From Candidatus Omnitrophota bacterium (GTDB taxonomy: Bacteria > Omnitrophota > Gorgyraeia > Gygaellales > Profunditerraquicolaceae), in contig JAQTVG010000012.1 of assembly GCA_028706895.1 (NCBI GenBank), positions 1 through 12,882 on the forward strand: DNA of 12,882 nucleotides. Reading direction: 5' to 3'. The notes beneath the pieces are model-generated. The model saw only the letters and a list, made by a program, of their open reading frames with translations. It did no database searches and had not been told where the DNA came from. Below, in pieces: positions 1 to 5,804 of the stretch. Position numbers and translations under genes: made by a program. Each line of letters starts with the position of its first letter. Position 1 is the first letter of the stretch.

Positions 1-1
1 T

Positions 2-859
2 ATTAAGGATGTAATATCTTATTTGCGCATTATCCATAACCGCCTTGACCAGGTAAGCTGGTATAGGGCGCTTTTGCTGCTTAAGGGGGTCGGCCCTAAA
101 ACCGCCGAGCGCATCATTGCGGAAGTTGTGCTGAATAAAAAGAGTTCAGCCGTAGACCCCAAGTTTATTAATAAAATTGACGGGTTAAAACCATTATTGG
201 AATTATTGGAAGAGACGGATACAGAAAAACATAAGCCCGCGGAAATAATTCACGTTTTCTTAAAATATTACCAGCCTCTCCTTAAAGAAAAATACGATGA
301 TTTTAATAAACGCCTTAATGATTTGGATTCATTGGAGCGCATTGCCTCAAGGTACAGCACGTTAGAGCAATTTTTATCGGATATGGCCCTGGAACCCCCG
401 GAAAGAAACCTTATTGAGCCTGGAATCAAGGACAGGGATGATTCTTTGCTTACATTGTCTACTATCCATTCAGCTAAGGGATTGGAATGGCATACGGTAT
501 TTGTTATTTATGTCGCGGAAGGCCATTTGCCGTCTTATTTATCATTGGAAGATAAAGATGCCACTGAAGAGGAGCGTAGGCTCTTTTATGTCGCCTTAAC
601 GCGCGCGAAAGAAAACCTGTTTTTGCTTAAGCCTCATATTGACAGGTCGCCCAGGAGTTATTTTGATGGCGGCGGTGGTTCGGTATTTACAACAGTATCG
701 CGTTTTCTAGAAGAAGGGAATATTTTAACTAAATTCTTAGATAGTGAAAGTGCCGAAACTGACGATTTTGATGATATCCGGGTGGAAGACATTATCAGGC
801 AGAGGCCAAATCCCGATAAGGCATTTCTTGATATGATGAAGGAGTATTTTCGTGATTAA
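2..859 (+). CDS. UvrD/PcrA-like superfamily 1 DNA helicase, C-terminal part (5' end outside window)
   Basis: This is the C-terminal part of an ATP-dependent 3'-5' DNA helicase of the UvrD/PcrA/Rep family, used in DNA repair or replication restart. The frame is open from base 2, so the gene begins upstream and the TTG at 23 is not a real start. The first codons (IKDVISYLRIIHNR) match the start of domain 2A. GVGPKTAERI, coded near 89-118, fits the turn seen in this family. Motif V (TIHSAKGLEW) is coded at 461-490, and motif VI (ERRLFYVALTRAKENL) near 572-619, which carries the arginine finger that contacts ATP. The end is acidic and ends in YFRD; no Tudor-like UvrD tail is evident. The Walker A half is not in the window, so I cannot separate UvrD, PcrA or Rep. 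No frameshift is seen. Confidence 0.9.
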   Translation: MKDVISYLRIIHNRLDQVSWYRALLLLKGVGPKTAERIIAEVVLNKKSSAVDPKFINKIDGLKPLLELLEETDTEKHKPAEIIHVFLKYYQPLLKEKYDDFNKRLNDLDSLERIASRYSTLEQFLSDMALEPPERNLIEPGIKDRDDSLLTLSTIHSAKGLEWHTVFVIYVAEGHLPSYLSLEDKDATEEERRLFYVALTRAKENLFLLKPHIDRSPRSYFDGGGGSVFTTVSRFLEEGNILTKFLDSESAETDDFDDIRVEDIIRQRPNPDKAFLDMMKEYFRD

Positions 860-894
860 GTGGAGAAAAGTCAAAAGAAAGTAGAATCTTGCAG

Positions 895-922
895 TTGACA
901 CTTTTAAGCGTTAAAGCATAAT
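895..922 (+). promoter_or_regulatory. sigma70-type promoter for the AsmA-like/DUF3568 operon
   Basis: A perfect -35 box TTGACA (895-900) is followed after 16 bp by CATAAT (917-922), five of six matches to the -10 consensus. An overlapping TAATAT at 919-924 is an alternative. The expected start of transcription is near 929-930, giving a leader of about 105 nt before the ATG at 1036. It lies 36 bp after the helicase stop codon, so the helicase and the next operon are probably separate units, although no terminator was seen between them. Confidence 0.7.
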
Positions 923-937
923 ATCCTTGAGATTTAA

Positions 938-1021
938 CACCCCAGCTTATTTGACTGCTGGGTGCGCCCTTTCTGGGCAGCACCCAAACATAAAGGATTG
1001 TTTGGTACGCCCTTTCTGGGC
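938..1021 (+). promoter_or_regulatory. structured 5' leader with overlapping alternative hairpins
   Basis: Four hairpins can be drawn in the transcribed leader. A pairs 938-946 (CACCCCAGC) with 957-964 (GCTGGGTG), with one bulged C. B pairs 959-969 with 975-986 (TGGGTGC GCCC against GGGC A GCACCCA). C pairs 984-990 (CCAAACA) with 999-1005 (TGTTTGG). D pairs 1009-1012 with 1018-1021 (GCCC/GGGC). A and B share 959-964, and B and C share 984-986, so A plus C excludes B. The 16-mer CGCCCTTTCTGGGCAG occurs twice, at 965-980 and 1008-1023. D ends just before the ribosome binding site (1024-1030). No U-tract follows any hairpin, so any control would more likely act on translation or RNA stability. 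Function is unknown. Confidence 0.45.
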
Positions 1022-1035
1022 AGGGAGGTGTAGGA

Positions 1036-1992
1036 ATGAAGAAAATATTGCGTCCTATTATCATCGTAATAGTTATTCTCCTGGGGGTATCATTTGCAAA
1101 AGACCTGATAATTAAAACTGTGGTTAAAATCGCAGCCGAGCAGATCACCGGGGCAAAGGTGAGTATCGGAGGATTTTCTTTAGGGATTTTTAGTCAAAGA
1201 GTGCGAATTAATAATTTTGTGATGTATAACCCCGGCGGGTTCTCTAAAGGTATATTGGTAGAATTGCCGAGAATTCATGTAAACTATGACCTTTTTTCAT
1301 TGTTAAGGGGTAAGCTGCATTTGTCACTTGTTGATATAAACCTGAAAGAGATGGGGCTGGAGAGGAATAGAGAAGGCGCTTTAAACGTTGACTCACTTAA
1401 AATAGCGCAGCGGCAAGAGCCTAAACAAGGGAAAAAGACGGAAGCAAAAAAAGCCATGGAAATACAGATGGACTTAGTTAATTTAGAGCTGGGCAGGATT
1501 GTATATAAAGATTATAGCGGGGCAGCAGAGCCAACCATAAAAGTTTATGATATTAACCTGAAGAAATCTTACAAGAATATAACCAGCGCGCAGCAGTTGG
1601 TGGCGCTTATCCTGACTGAGCCTATGAAGCAGGCAGGAATAAGCGGAGCTAAGATTTACGGGATTTCCGCCTTGGCAGGCGCGGCATTTTTTCCTGTAGC
1701 CATTGCGACTACATTGGCAGGCAGAGATAGCGTTGAGCAGGATTTTGGTGTGGCTTCGGATAGATTATATGGAGTGTGCTTGTCTGTTTTAAAAGATAGC
1801 GGCAGGGTAAATAGCGAAAATAAGGATTCTTTGGTTATCTCAGCGGAAGTGCAAGGGGCAAGCGTAACCGTTAAGCTTAATAAGCAAAGTTCCCGGAGCA
1901 CGCATGTTACTATTTCGGCAAGGAAATATTTGATGCCTAAGCCGGAGATTGCAAACGGGGTTTTATATAAGATCCAGCAGAAGTTAAAATAG
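1036..1992 (+). CDS. AsmA-like membrane-anchored protein with C-terminal DUF3568-like domain
   Basis: This 318-residue protein has one N-terminal membrane anchor (residues 6-20) and a body predicted to lie in the periplasm. Residues 30-125 read like the N-terminal part of AsmA/DUF748 proteins: ITGAKVSIGGFSLGIFSQ, then the NPGGF turn, then a REGALNVDSLK segment. AsmA-like proteins are linked to outer-membrane assembly and lipid movement between membranes. A Lys/Gln-rich linker spans about 124-140. Residues 207-317 resemble the DUF3568 lipoprotein coded next door: a small-residue hydrophobic stretch, then a helix, then beta strands with a TVKLNKQS...STHVTISA pattern close to the neighbour's IDIHKVSETSTKIEVRV. 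The protein is much shorter than classical AsmA. The start is well set by GGGAGGTG at 1023-1030. It is the first gene after the promoter at 895-922. The domain names are from pattern recognition only. Confidence 0.75.
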   Translation: MKKILRPIIIVIVILLGVSFAKDLIIKTVVKIAAEQITGAKVSIGGFSLGIFSQRVRINNFVMYNPGGFSKGILVELPRIHVNYDLFSLLRGKLHLSLVDINLKEMGLERNREGALNVDSLKIAQRQEPKQGKKTEAKKAMEIQMDLVNLELGRIVYKDYSGAAEPTIKVYDINLKKSYKNITSAQQLVALILTEPMKQAGISGAKIYGISALAGAAFFPVAIATTLAGRDSVEQDFGVASDRLYGVCLSVLKDSGRVNSENKDSLVISAEVQGASVTVKLNKQSSRSTHVTISARKYLMPKPEIANGVLYKIQQKLK

Positions 1993-2002
1993 AGGAGGAA
2001 GA

Positions 2003-2392
2003 ATGTTGAAAAAAATGGCTTTAGCGGTTTTTTCCGGGTTCCTATTATTAAACCTGTGCGGTTGTTTTGTTTTGTTGGGTGGAGCAGCCGGAGGCGCAGG
2101 CACTGCTGCGTGGTTATCTGGCAAATTGACGCAGGAAGTCGATGCTTCTTATGATGATTCAATAAGAGCTGCTAAATCTGCACTAAAATCTCTTAGGCTT
2201 GAGATGACTAAGGAGACCAGGGAAGAAACAGTAGATCAGGTTATGAGTAAATACAGTGACGGCAGGACTATTTGGATAGATATACATAAGGTAAGCGAAA
2301 CCAGCACAAAGATTGAGGTGCGTGTCGGAGGAGTACCTAGTGATAAGGCAGCCGCCAGCAAGATAATGGACAGGATATTGCGGTACTTGTAA
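2003..2392 (+). CDS. DUF3568-like small lipoprotein
   Basis: A 129-residue secreted lipoprotein. Residues 1-20 form a type II signal peptide with lipobox L18-C19-G20-C21, so C21 would be lipidated. The next residue is Phe, not Asp, which by the E. coli rule suggests transport to the outer membrane. A Gly/Ala-rich stretch (24-37) follows, then a domain of about 85 residues beginning EVDASYDDSIRAAKSALKSL and ending in KIMDRILRYL. This layout is that of DUF3568, a family of unknown function. The gene lies 10 nt after the AsmA-like gene and has a strong ribosome site (AGGAGGA at 1993-1999), so the two are surely in one operon. The same fold seems to be repeated in the C-terminal third of that upstream protein, which suggests the two act together at the cell envelope. 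Confidence 0.8.
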   Translation: MLKKMALAVFSGFLLLNLCGCFVLLGGAAGGAGTAAWLSGKLTQEVDASYDDSIRAAKSALKSLRLEMTKETREETVDQVMSKYSDGRTIWIDIHKVSETSTKIEVRVGGVPSDKAAASKIMDRILRYL

Positions 2393-2404
2393 ATATAGCA
2401 TAAA

Positions 2405-2482
2405 TAGAGACGCTTTCCAACTCAAAGCGGACACTGTACCCCTAAGGGTACAGTGTCCCGATTGGCTCGGAAAGCGTCTCTA
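2405..2482 (+). repeat. 78-bp palindromic repeat, copy 1 (double-stem hairpin)
   Basis: The outer stem is 14 bp and perfect: TAGAGACGCTTTCC (2405-2418) pairs with 2469-2482. The inner stem is 13 bp and perfect: GGACACTGTACCC (2429-2441) pairs with GGGTACAGTGTCC (2446-2458), closing a 4-nt loop. Between the stems lie two 10-nt strands, AACTCAAAGC (2419-2428) and CGATTGGCTC (2459-2468), which pair only weakly. A second copy at 12022-12099 matches at 70 of 78 positions. It starts 12 nt after the stop codon of the DUF3568 gene. No U-tract follows, so it is not a standard intrinsic terminator by itself. It could be a REP/BIME-like or MITE-like element, or an mRNA-end stabiliser. Confidence 0.85.
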
Positions 2483-2491
2483 AATGTATAT

Positions 2492-2523
2492 AATCCCAAG
2501 CGAATTTTGCTTGGGATTTTTTT
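2492..2523 (+). terminator. Rho-independent terminator
   Basis: A perfect 10-bp stem AATCCCAAGC (2492-2501) / GCTTGGGATT (2509-2518) with a 7-nt loop is followed by a run of Ts through 2523. It closes the AsmA-like/DUF3568 operon, just downstream of the palindromic repeat. Confidence 0.9.
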
Positions 2524-2524
2524 C

Positions 2525-2575
2525 TTGACTTTTTTATTTTTTTATCATACTATAATAGTAGTCTAATAATACTAT
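2525..2575 (+). promoter_or_regulatory. candidate promoter and operator of the XRE-efflux operon
   Basis: TTGACT (2525-2530) and TATAAT (2551-2556) are possible -35 and -10 boxes, but the 20-bp gap is longer than normal, so the pairing is uncertain. CATACT at 2546-2551 would give a 15-bp gap. The -10 box sits inside a perfect 13-bp palindrome, TACTAT-A-ATAGTA (2548-2560). ATACTAT occurs again at 2569-2575, a direct repeat 22 bp (about two helical turns) from the one at 2547. Such half-sites over a promoter are typical of operators of small XRE repressors, so autorepression by the gene at 2615 is likely but unproven. Confidence 0.45.
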
Positions 2576-2589
2576 CTCTACAGTACATT

Positions 2590-2617
2590 GATTATAATAT
2601 ATGGATTATAATATATG
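2590..2617 (+). repeat. 14-bp perfect tandem duplication covering the XRE start codon
   Basis: GATTATAATATATG occurs twice back to back (2590-2603 and 2604-2617). Each copy holds a TATAAT hexamer (2594-2599 and 2608-2613) and an ATG. The ATG of the second copy is the start of the XRE gene. If 2594-2599 acts as a -10 box, the transcript would start near 2606 and have a leader of only about 9 nt, but no good -35 box is found at the matching distance. Confidence 0.75.
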
Positions 2618-2806
2618 ATAAGCAAGAATATCAGGATAATAAGGGTTAAGCGGGGTATTTCGCAGGACCGGCTTTCAAAACTGGCGGATTTGTCTCTTAA
2701 TACGGTGGTTAAAGTGGAATCAGGCAAAAATCCGAATCCTACCATAGGGACATTATTGAAAATTGCCAGGTCCCTGGATGTTAAAATTGATGATTTGATT
2801 AAATAG
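2615..2806 (+). CDS. small XRE-family (HTH_3) transcriptional regulator
   Basis: This 63-residue protein is a single Cro/C1-type helix-turn-helix domain with nothing else attached. The pattern is typical: IRIIRVKRGISQDRLSKLAD for the first helices, LSLNTVVKVESGKNPNPTIG for the recognition helix and the turn after it, and LLKIARSLDVKIDDLIK at the end. It would bind DNA as a dimer. It has no sensor domain, so any signal must act on the domain itself or through a partner. Its ATG is not preceded by a Shine-Dalgarno site. The stop codon lies 7 nt before the TolC-like gene, so it heads the efflux operon and probably controls it by binding the symmetric sites at 2547-2575. In E. coli the similar ybh system is controlled by a TetR-family protein (CecR/YbiH), so this is a different regulator in the same place. 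Confidence 0.85.
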   Translation: MISKNIRIIRVKRGISQDRLSKLADLSLNTVVKVESGKNPNPTIGTLLKIARSLDVKIDDLIK

Positions 2807-2813
2807 GGGAGCT

Positions 2814-4169
2814 ATGAGAAAAAGAATTAATTTAATAGTGGTGTGTCTAGTGTTTTATGTATCTATGGGGTTCTGTGAAGAACCAAAGTCAAATAAACAG
2901 ATTACGCTTACGCTATCCGGCGCCATAAATATCGCTTTTAAGAATAATAAAGATATTCAGATCCAGGAGCAGGGGATTAATGTTTCTAAGGCTGGCATAA
3001 TGGGAGCGCGCAGTGCATTTATGCCTACGCTGAACATAGACTCAAGCTACACGCATAATGATGTAGTCCTTAATGCCAGCGCCATACCTTCGTTAAGCAG
3101 TAATAAAAAAGATCCGCGGATTACGACAGGCTATAAAGATGATAATCAGGTTGCCGCGGTTGTAAATCAGACTATTTATAACGGCGGGGCGAATATAGCT
3201 AATTTTAAACAAGCGCAACTCAACCTGAAGTCCAGCGAAGAAACCTTGCGAGCAAAGAAACTTGATACTGAATTTGACGCTAAAAGACTTTATTACGGGT
3301 TGCTTCTTGCTTATGAGATTGAACGTATCGCGCAGGACCTCGTGGACCAGGCAATATTGCATTATGAGGATGTAAAGAATAAATACCGGCAGGGGACTTC
3401 TTCACGGTTTGATTTATTACAGTCAAAAGTGCAGATTTCTATACTTATGCCCGAACTGATTAAGGCAAAGAATAATGTTGACCTGACCATGGTTGAATTA
3501 AAGAAACTGCTTGGTTTAAATATAAATGACCCGGTGGCTGTAAGCGAACGCCTGCAGTATTCTTTGATTGAAATAAAAGAAGGTGAATTTTTGAAACAGG
3601 CGTATCTTAACAAGCCGGAGATGATTTTGGATTCCATCGGCATAGATATAAACAAATGGGGCATTGAAATGGCAAAGGCGGGGTGGCGGCCTCAAATTAC
3701 GGCCTCAGGAAATTATAGCTACACATCAAATAATTGGGGGAATATGTTTAACAACAGGCATAGTAATTGGCAGGCAGGCGTATCCGTAACCGTGCCGATA
3801 TTTGATGCCTGGTTAACTAGGTCCAAGGTAGACGAAGCAAAGGCAAAATACACGCAGGCAATTTTAACTAAGGATAACTTATCCGATCAAATCGCCGTGG
3901 ATATCAGGCAGGCGTGCCTTGATTTAAATGAAGCGAAGGCGCTTATTGATTCGCAAAAGGATAATATTGAAGAAGCAAGGGAGGCATTAAGGATTTCTAT
4001 AGTCAGTTATGATAACGGGGTAGGGACAAACCTGGATGTCCTTGATTCACAGGTATCTTTAGCCCAGGTGCAGCAAAATCTTTTTCAGGGGATTTATGAT
4101 TATCTTATGGCAGGGGCATTTTTGGACAGGACAAGGGGGAAGAGCTATATAGTGGAGGCAAAAAAATAA
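2814..4169 (+). CDS. TolC-family outer-membrane efflux channel
   Basis: A 451-residue outer-membrane channel protein that would form a trimer through the outer membrane and periplasm and take substrate from the inner-membrane pump. Residues 1-21 form a signal peptide, probably cut near C21-E22; the lipobox is poor, so I do not call it a lipoprotein. Two OEP repeats follow, about 33-235 and 260-440, each rich in long amphipathic helices. Both carry the usual repeat motif: YRQGTSSRFDLLQ (191-203) and YDNGVGTNLDVLDSQ (399-413). AFMPTLNIDSSYT and GWRPQITASGNYSYTS mark the two beta-strand entries. The length is typical of the family. The start follows GGGGAG at 2806-2811. It lies between the regulator and the adaptor gene, so the exporter carries its own channel. 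Confidence 0.92.
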   Translation: MRKRINLIVVCLVFYVSMGFCEEPKSNKQITLTLSGAINIAFKNNKDIQIQEQGINVSKAGIMGARSAFMPTLNIDSSYTHNDVVLNASAIPSLSSNKKDPRITTGYKDDNQVAAVVNQTIYNGGANIANFKQAQLNLKSSEETLRAKKLDTEFDAKRLYYGLLLAYEIERIAQDLVDQAILHYEDVKNKYRQGTSSRFDLLQSKVQISILMPELIKAKNNVDLTMVELKKLLGLNINDPVAVSERLQYSLIEIKEGEFLKQAYLNKPEMILDSIGIDINKWGIEMAKAGWRPQITASGNYSYTSNNWGNMFNNRHSNWQAGVSVTVPIFDAWLTRSKVDEAKAKYTQAILTKDNLSDQIAVDIRQACLDLNEAKALIDSQKDNIEEAREALRISIVSYDNGVGTNLDVLDSQVSLAQVQQNLFQGIYDYLMAGAFLDRTRGKSYIVEAKK

Positions 4170-4193
4170 ATTCTTGAAAGGGAGGAAAGCGAT

Positions 4194-5069
4194 ATGGTTG
4201 ACGTTAATTCAATAAAGGCAAAATTTTCTGGCGGAGCGAAAAAAAAGAAGAAACGGATTTTTATTATTTTTCTTATCCTGCTTATTGCTGGAGCAGCAGC
4301 AGCGTATATCTGGCAGAAGGAGCGGGCACTAAAAAATGAAATTAAGGTTTCCGGAAATATTGAAGGAGATGAAGTGCGGCTCTCTTTCCGCGTGCAGGGC
4401 CAGATTATTGAGCTTCTTACAGACGAGGGAGAGGTTGTCAAGGCCGGTGATATAGTAGCCAAGCTTAATACCGATGAGTTAACCAAGATCAGGGATAATG
4501 CCAGAGGAGCTTTAAGGGCGGTAGAGTATCAGTACGTCCTTGATAAGCTTGATTATGAACGCGCGGAGAACCTTTTAAAAGCCGGCGCAATACCTCAACA
4601 GAAAAGAGATGCCGCTAAAACCCAGTTTGACAACGACAAGGCAAACATAGAGGCGCTTAAGGCGTCTTTGGATTTAGCGGAGACCCGTTTAGGATTTACG
4701 GACTTAGTCAGCACTCTAAACGGTTATGTCATTACCAAGAGTTCGCTTGCCGGGGAAGTTGTGCAGATAGGGGCACCTGTATTCACGGTGATTGATTTAA
4801 ATAATCTTTGGGTCACGGCGTATATTAACGAGACTGATTTGGGCAGGGTCAAGCTTAACCAGCAAGCCGAAGTAACAACCGACACATACCCGGGGAAAAA
4901 ATATAAGGGAAGAGTTTCTTTTATTTCCAGCGAAGCGGAGTTCACGCCAAAATTCATTCAAACAACCGAAGAAAGAGTAAAGCTCGTCTATAGAATTAAA
5001 GTCAGGGTGGATAATTCCAGCCTTGACCTTAAACCCGGAATGCCCGCGGACGCCTACATTATTGAGTAA
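4194..5069 (+). CDS. ybhG: HlyD/YbhG-like periplasmic adaptor subunit
   Basis: A 291-residue membrane-fusion protein that links the ABC pump to the outer-membrane channel. A Lys-rich cytoplasmic start (16-21) is followed by one membrane anchor (22-39). The split lipoyl domain is at about 52-92 and 172-200; VQGQIIELLTDEGEVVKAGD is its characteristic first half. Between them a short helical hairpin (95-168) contains RAENLLKAGAIPQQKRDAAK. A beta-barrel domain (202-290) follows, with the family stretch AEFTPKFIQTTEERVKLVYR and the closing LKPGMPADAYI. That stretch is close to YbhG as I remember it. The ATG is preceded by GGGAGG at 4180-4185. A run of eight As (4239-4246) in the Lys-rich stretch could allow slippage but the frame is intact. 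The gene follows the channel gene after 24 nt and precedes the ATPases. Confidence 0.9.
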   Translation: MVDVNSIKAKFSGGAKKKKKRIFIIFLILLIAGAAAAYIWQKERALKNEIKVSGNIEGDEVRLSFRVQGQIIELLTDEGEVVKAGDIVAKLNTDELTKIRDNARGALRAVEYQYVLDKLDYERAENLLKAGAIPQQKRDAAKTQFDNDKANIEALKASLDLAETRLGFTDLVSTLNGYVITKSSLAGEVVQIGAPVFTVIDLNNLWVTAYINETDLGRVKLNQQAEVTTDTYPGKKYKGRVSFISSEAEFTPKFIQTTEERVKLVYRIKVRVDNSSLDLKPGMPADAYIIE

Positions 5070-5078
5070 CCCGATATT

Positions 5079-5804
5079 ATGATTACTATCAAAGCGGTTA
5101 ACCTTACCAGGAATTTTGACAACCTGATAGCTGTGGACCACCTGAACCTTGAAATACCCGAAGGGGAGATTTTTGGTTTAGTGGGCCCGGACGGCGCGGG
5201 AAAGACCACAACTATGCGGCTTTTAACCGGCATACTTACGCCGACAGAAGGCGAAGGGTGGGTTTATGGCAAGCATATCGTCAGGGAATCAGAAGCCGTT
5301 AAAGAGAACATTGCTTATATGTCCCAGCGTTTCGGGCTTTACGAGGAGTTGACGGTCTTGGAAAATATTAATTTCTATGCTGATGTATTCTGCACGCCTA
5401 AAAAAGGCAGGGACGAGTTAATCGATAAATTCTTGGGTTTTTCAGGCTTAATTCCTTTTAAGAGCAGGCTCGCCGGAAAGCTGTCCGGAGGCATGAAGCA
5501 GAAGCTTGGGCTATCCTGCGCGCTTATCCATACCCCCAAGGTTTTATTCCTTGATGAGCCGACTAACGGCGTTGACCCTGTTTCCCGCAGGGACTTCTGG
5601 AAGATACTTTATGAATTATTAAAAGAAAAAGTAACCATATTATATTCAACTTCATATTTAGATGAAGCAGAGCGTTGCCGCCGGGTAGGCTTAATCCATA
5701 AAGGCAAAATGCTTAGGTGCGACACACCCGACAATATTAAAAATGAACGTAAAGCAAAAACGCTGGAAGAGGCGTTTATAAATATTATTAAAGAGAATGA
5801 ATGA
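5079..5804 (+). CDS. ybhF: ABC transporter ATPase, equivalent to the N-terminal half of YbhF
   Basis: A 241-residue nucleotide-binding subunit. Walker A is GPDGAGKT (36-43), the Q-loop glutamine is Q83, the signature is LSGGM (135-139) followed by KQKLGL, Walker B is VLFLDE (155-160), and the D-loop is GVDP. The switch region reads STSYLDEAE (190-198), with Ser where most ABC ATPases have the catalytic His. GPDGAGKT, LSGGMKQKLGL and STSYLDEAE are, as I recall, also features of the N-terminal half of E. coli YbhF, so this is probably an inherited, weakly active site and not recent damage. The gene starts 9 nt after the adaptor stop with no clear ribosome site, so translation is probably coupled. 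It overlaps the next ATPase gene by 8 nt. The two would form an unequal dimer. Confidence 0.88.
   Translation: MITIKAVNLTRNFDNLIAVDHLNLEIPEGEIFGLVGPDGAGKTTTMRLLTGILTPTEGEGWVYGKHIVRESEAVKENIAYMSQRFGLYEELTVLENINFYADVFCTPKKGRDELIDKFLGFSGLIPFKSRLAGKLSGGMKQKLGLSCALIHTPKVLFLDEPTNGVDPVSRRDFWKILYELLKEKVTILYSTSYLDEAERCRRVGLIHKGKMLRCDTPDNIKNERKAKTLEEAFINIIKENE

Noticed and set aside
795..1148. A 117-codon open frame on the minus strand across the intergenic region
   Set aside because: It overlaps the helicase end, the promoter, the leader hairpins and the AsmA-like start, and its product shows no family pattern.
2405..2482. Palindromic repeat as a CRISPR repeat or an IS end
   Set aside because: There is no array of regularly spaced copies, the second copy is about 9.6 kb away, and there is no transposase between or beside them.
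4239..4246. Run of eight As in the adaptor gene as a programmed slippage site
   Set aside because: It lies in a Lys-rich cytoplasmic stretch, the frame is intact, and no stimulating structure or alternative product was evident.
5649..5675. First ATPase as a decayed, inactive gene because of the missing switch His
   Set aside because: All other motifs are intact, the gene is in frame and coupled to its neighbours, and the same Ser appears to be a feature of the YbhF N-terminal half.
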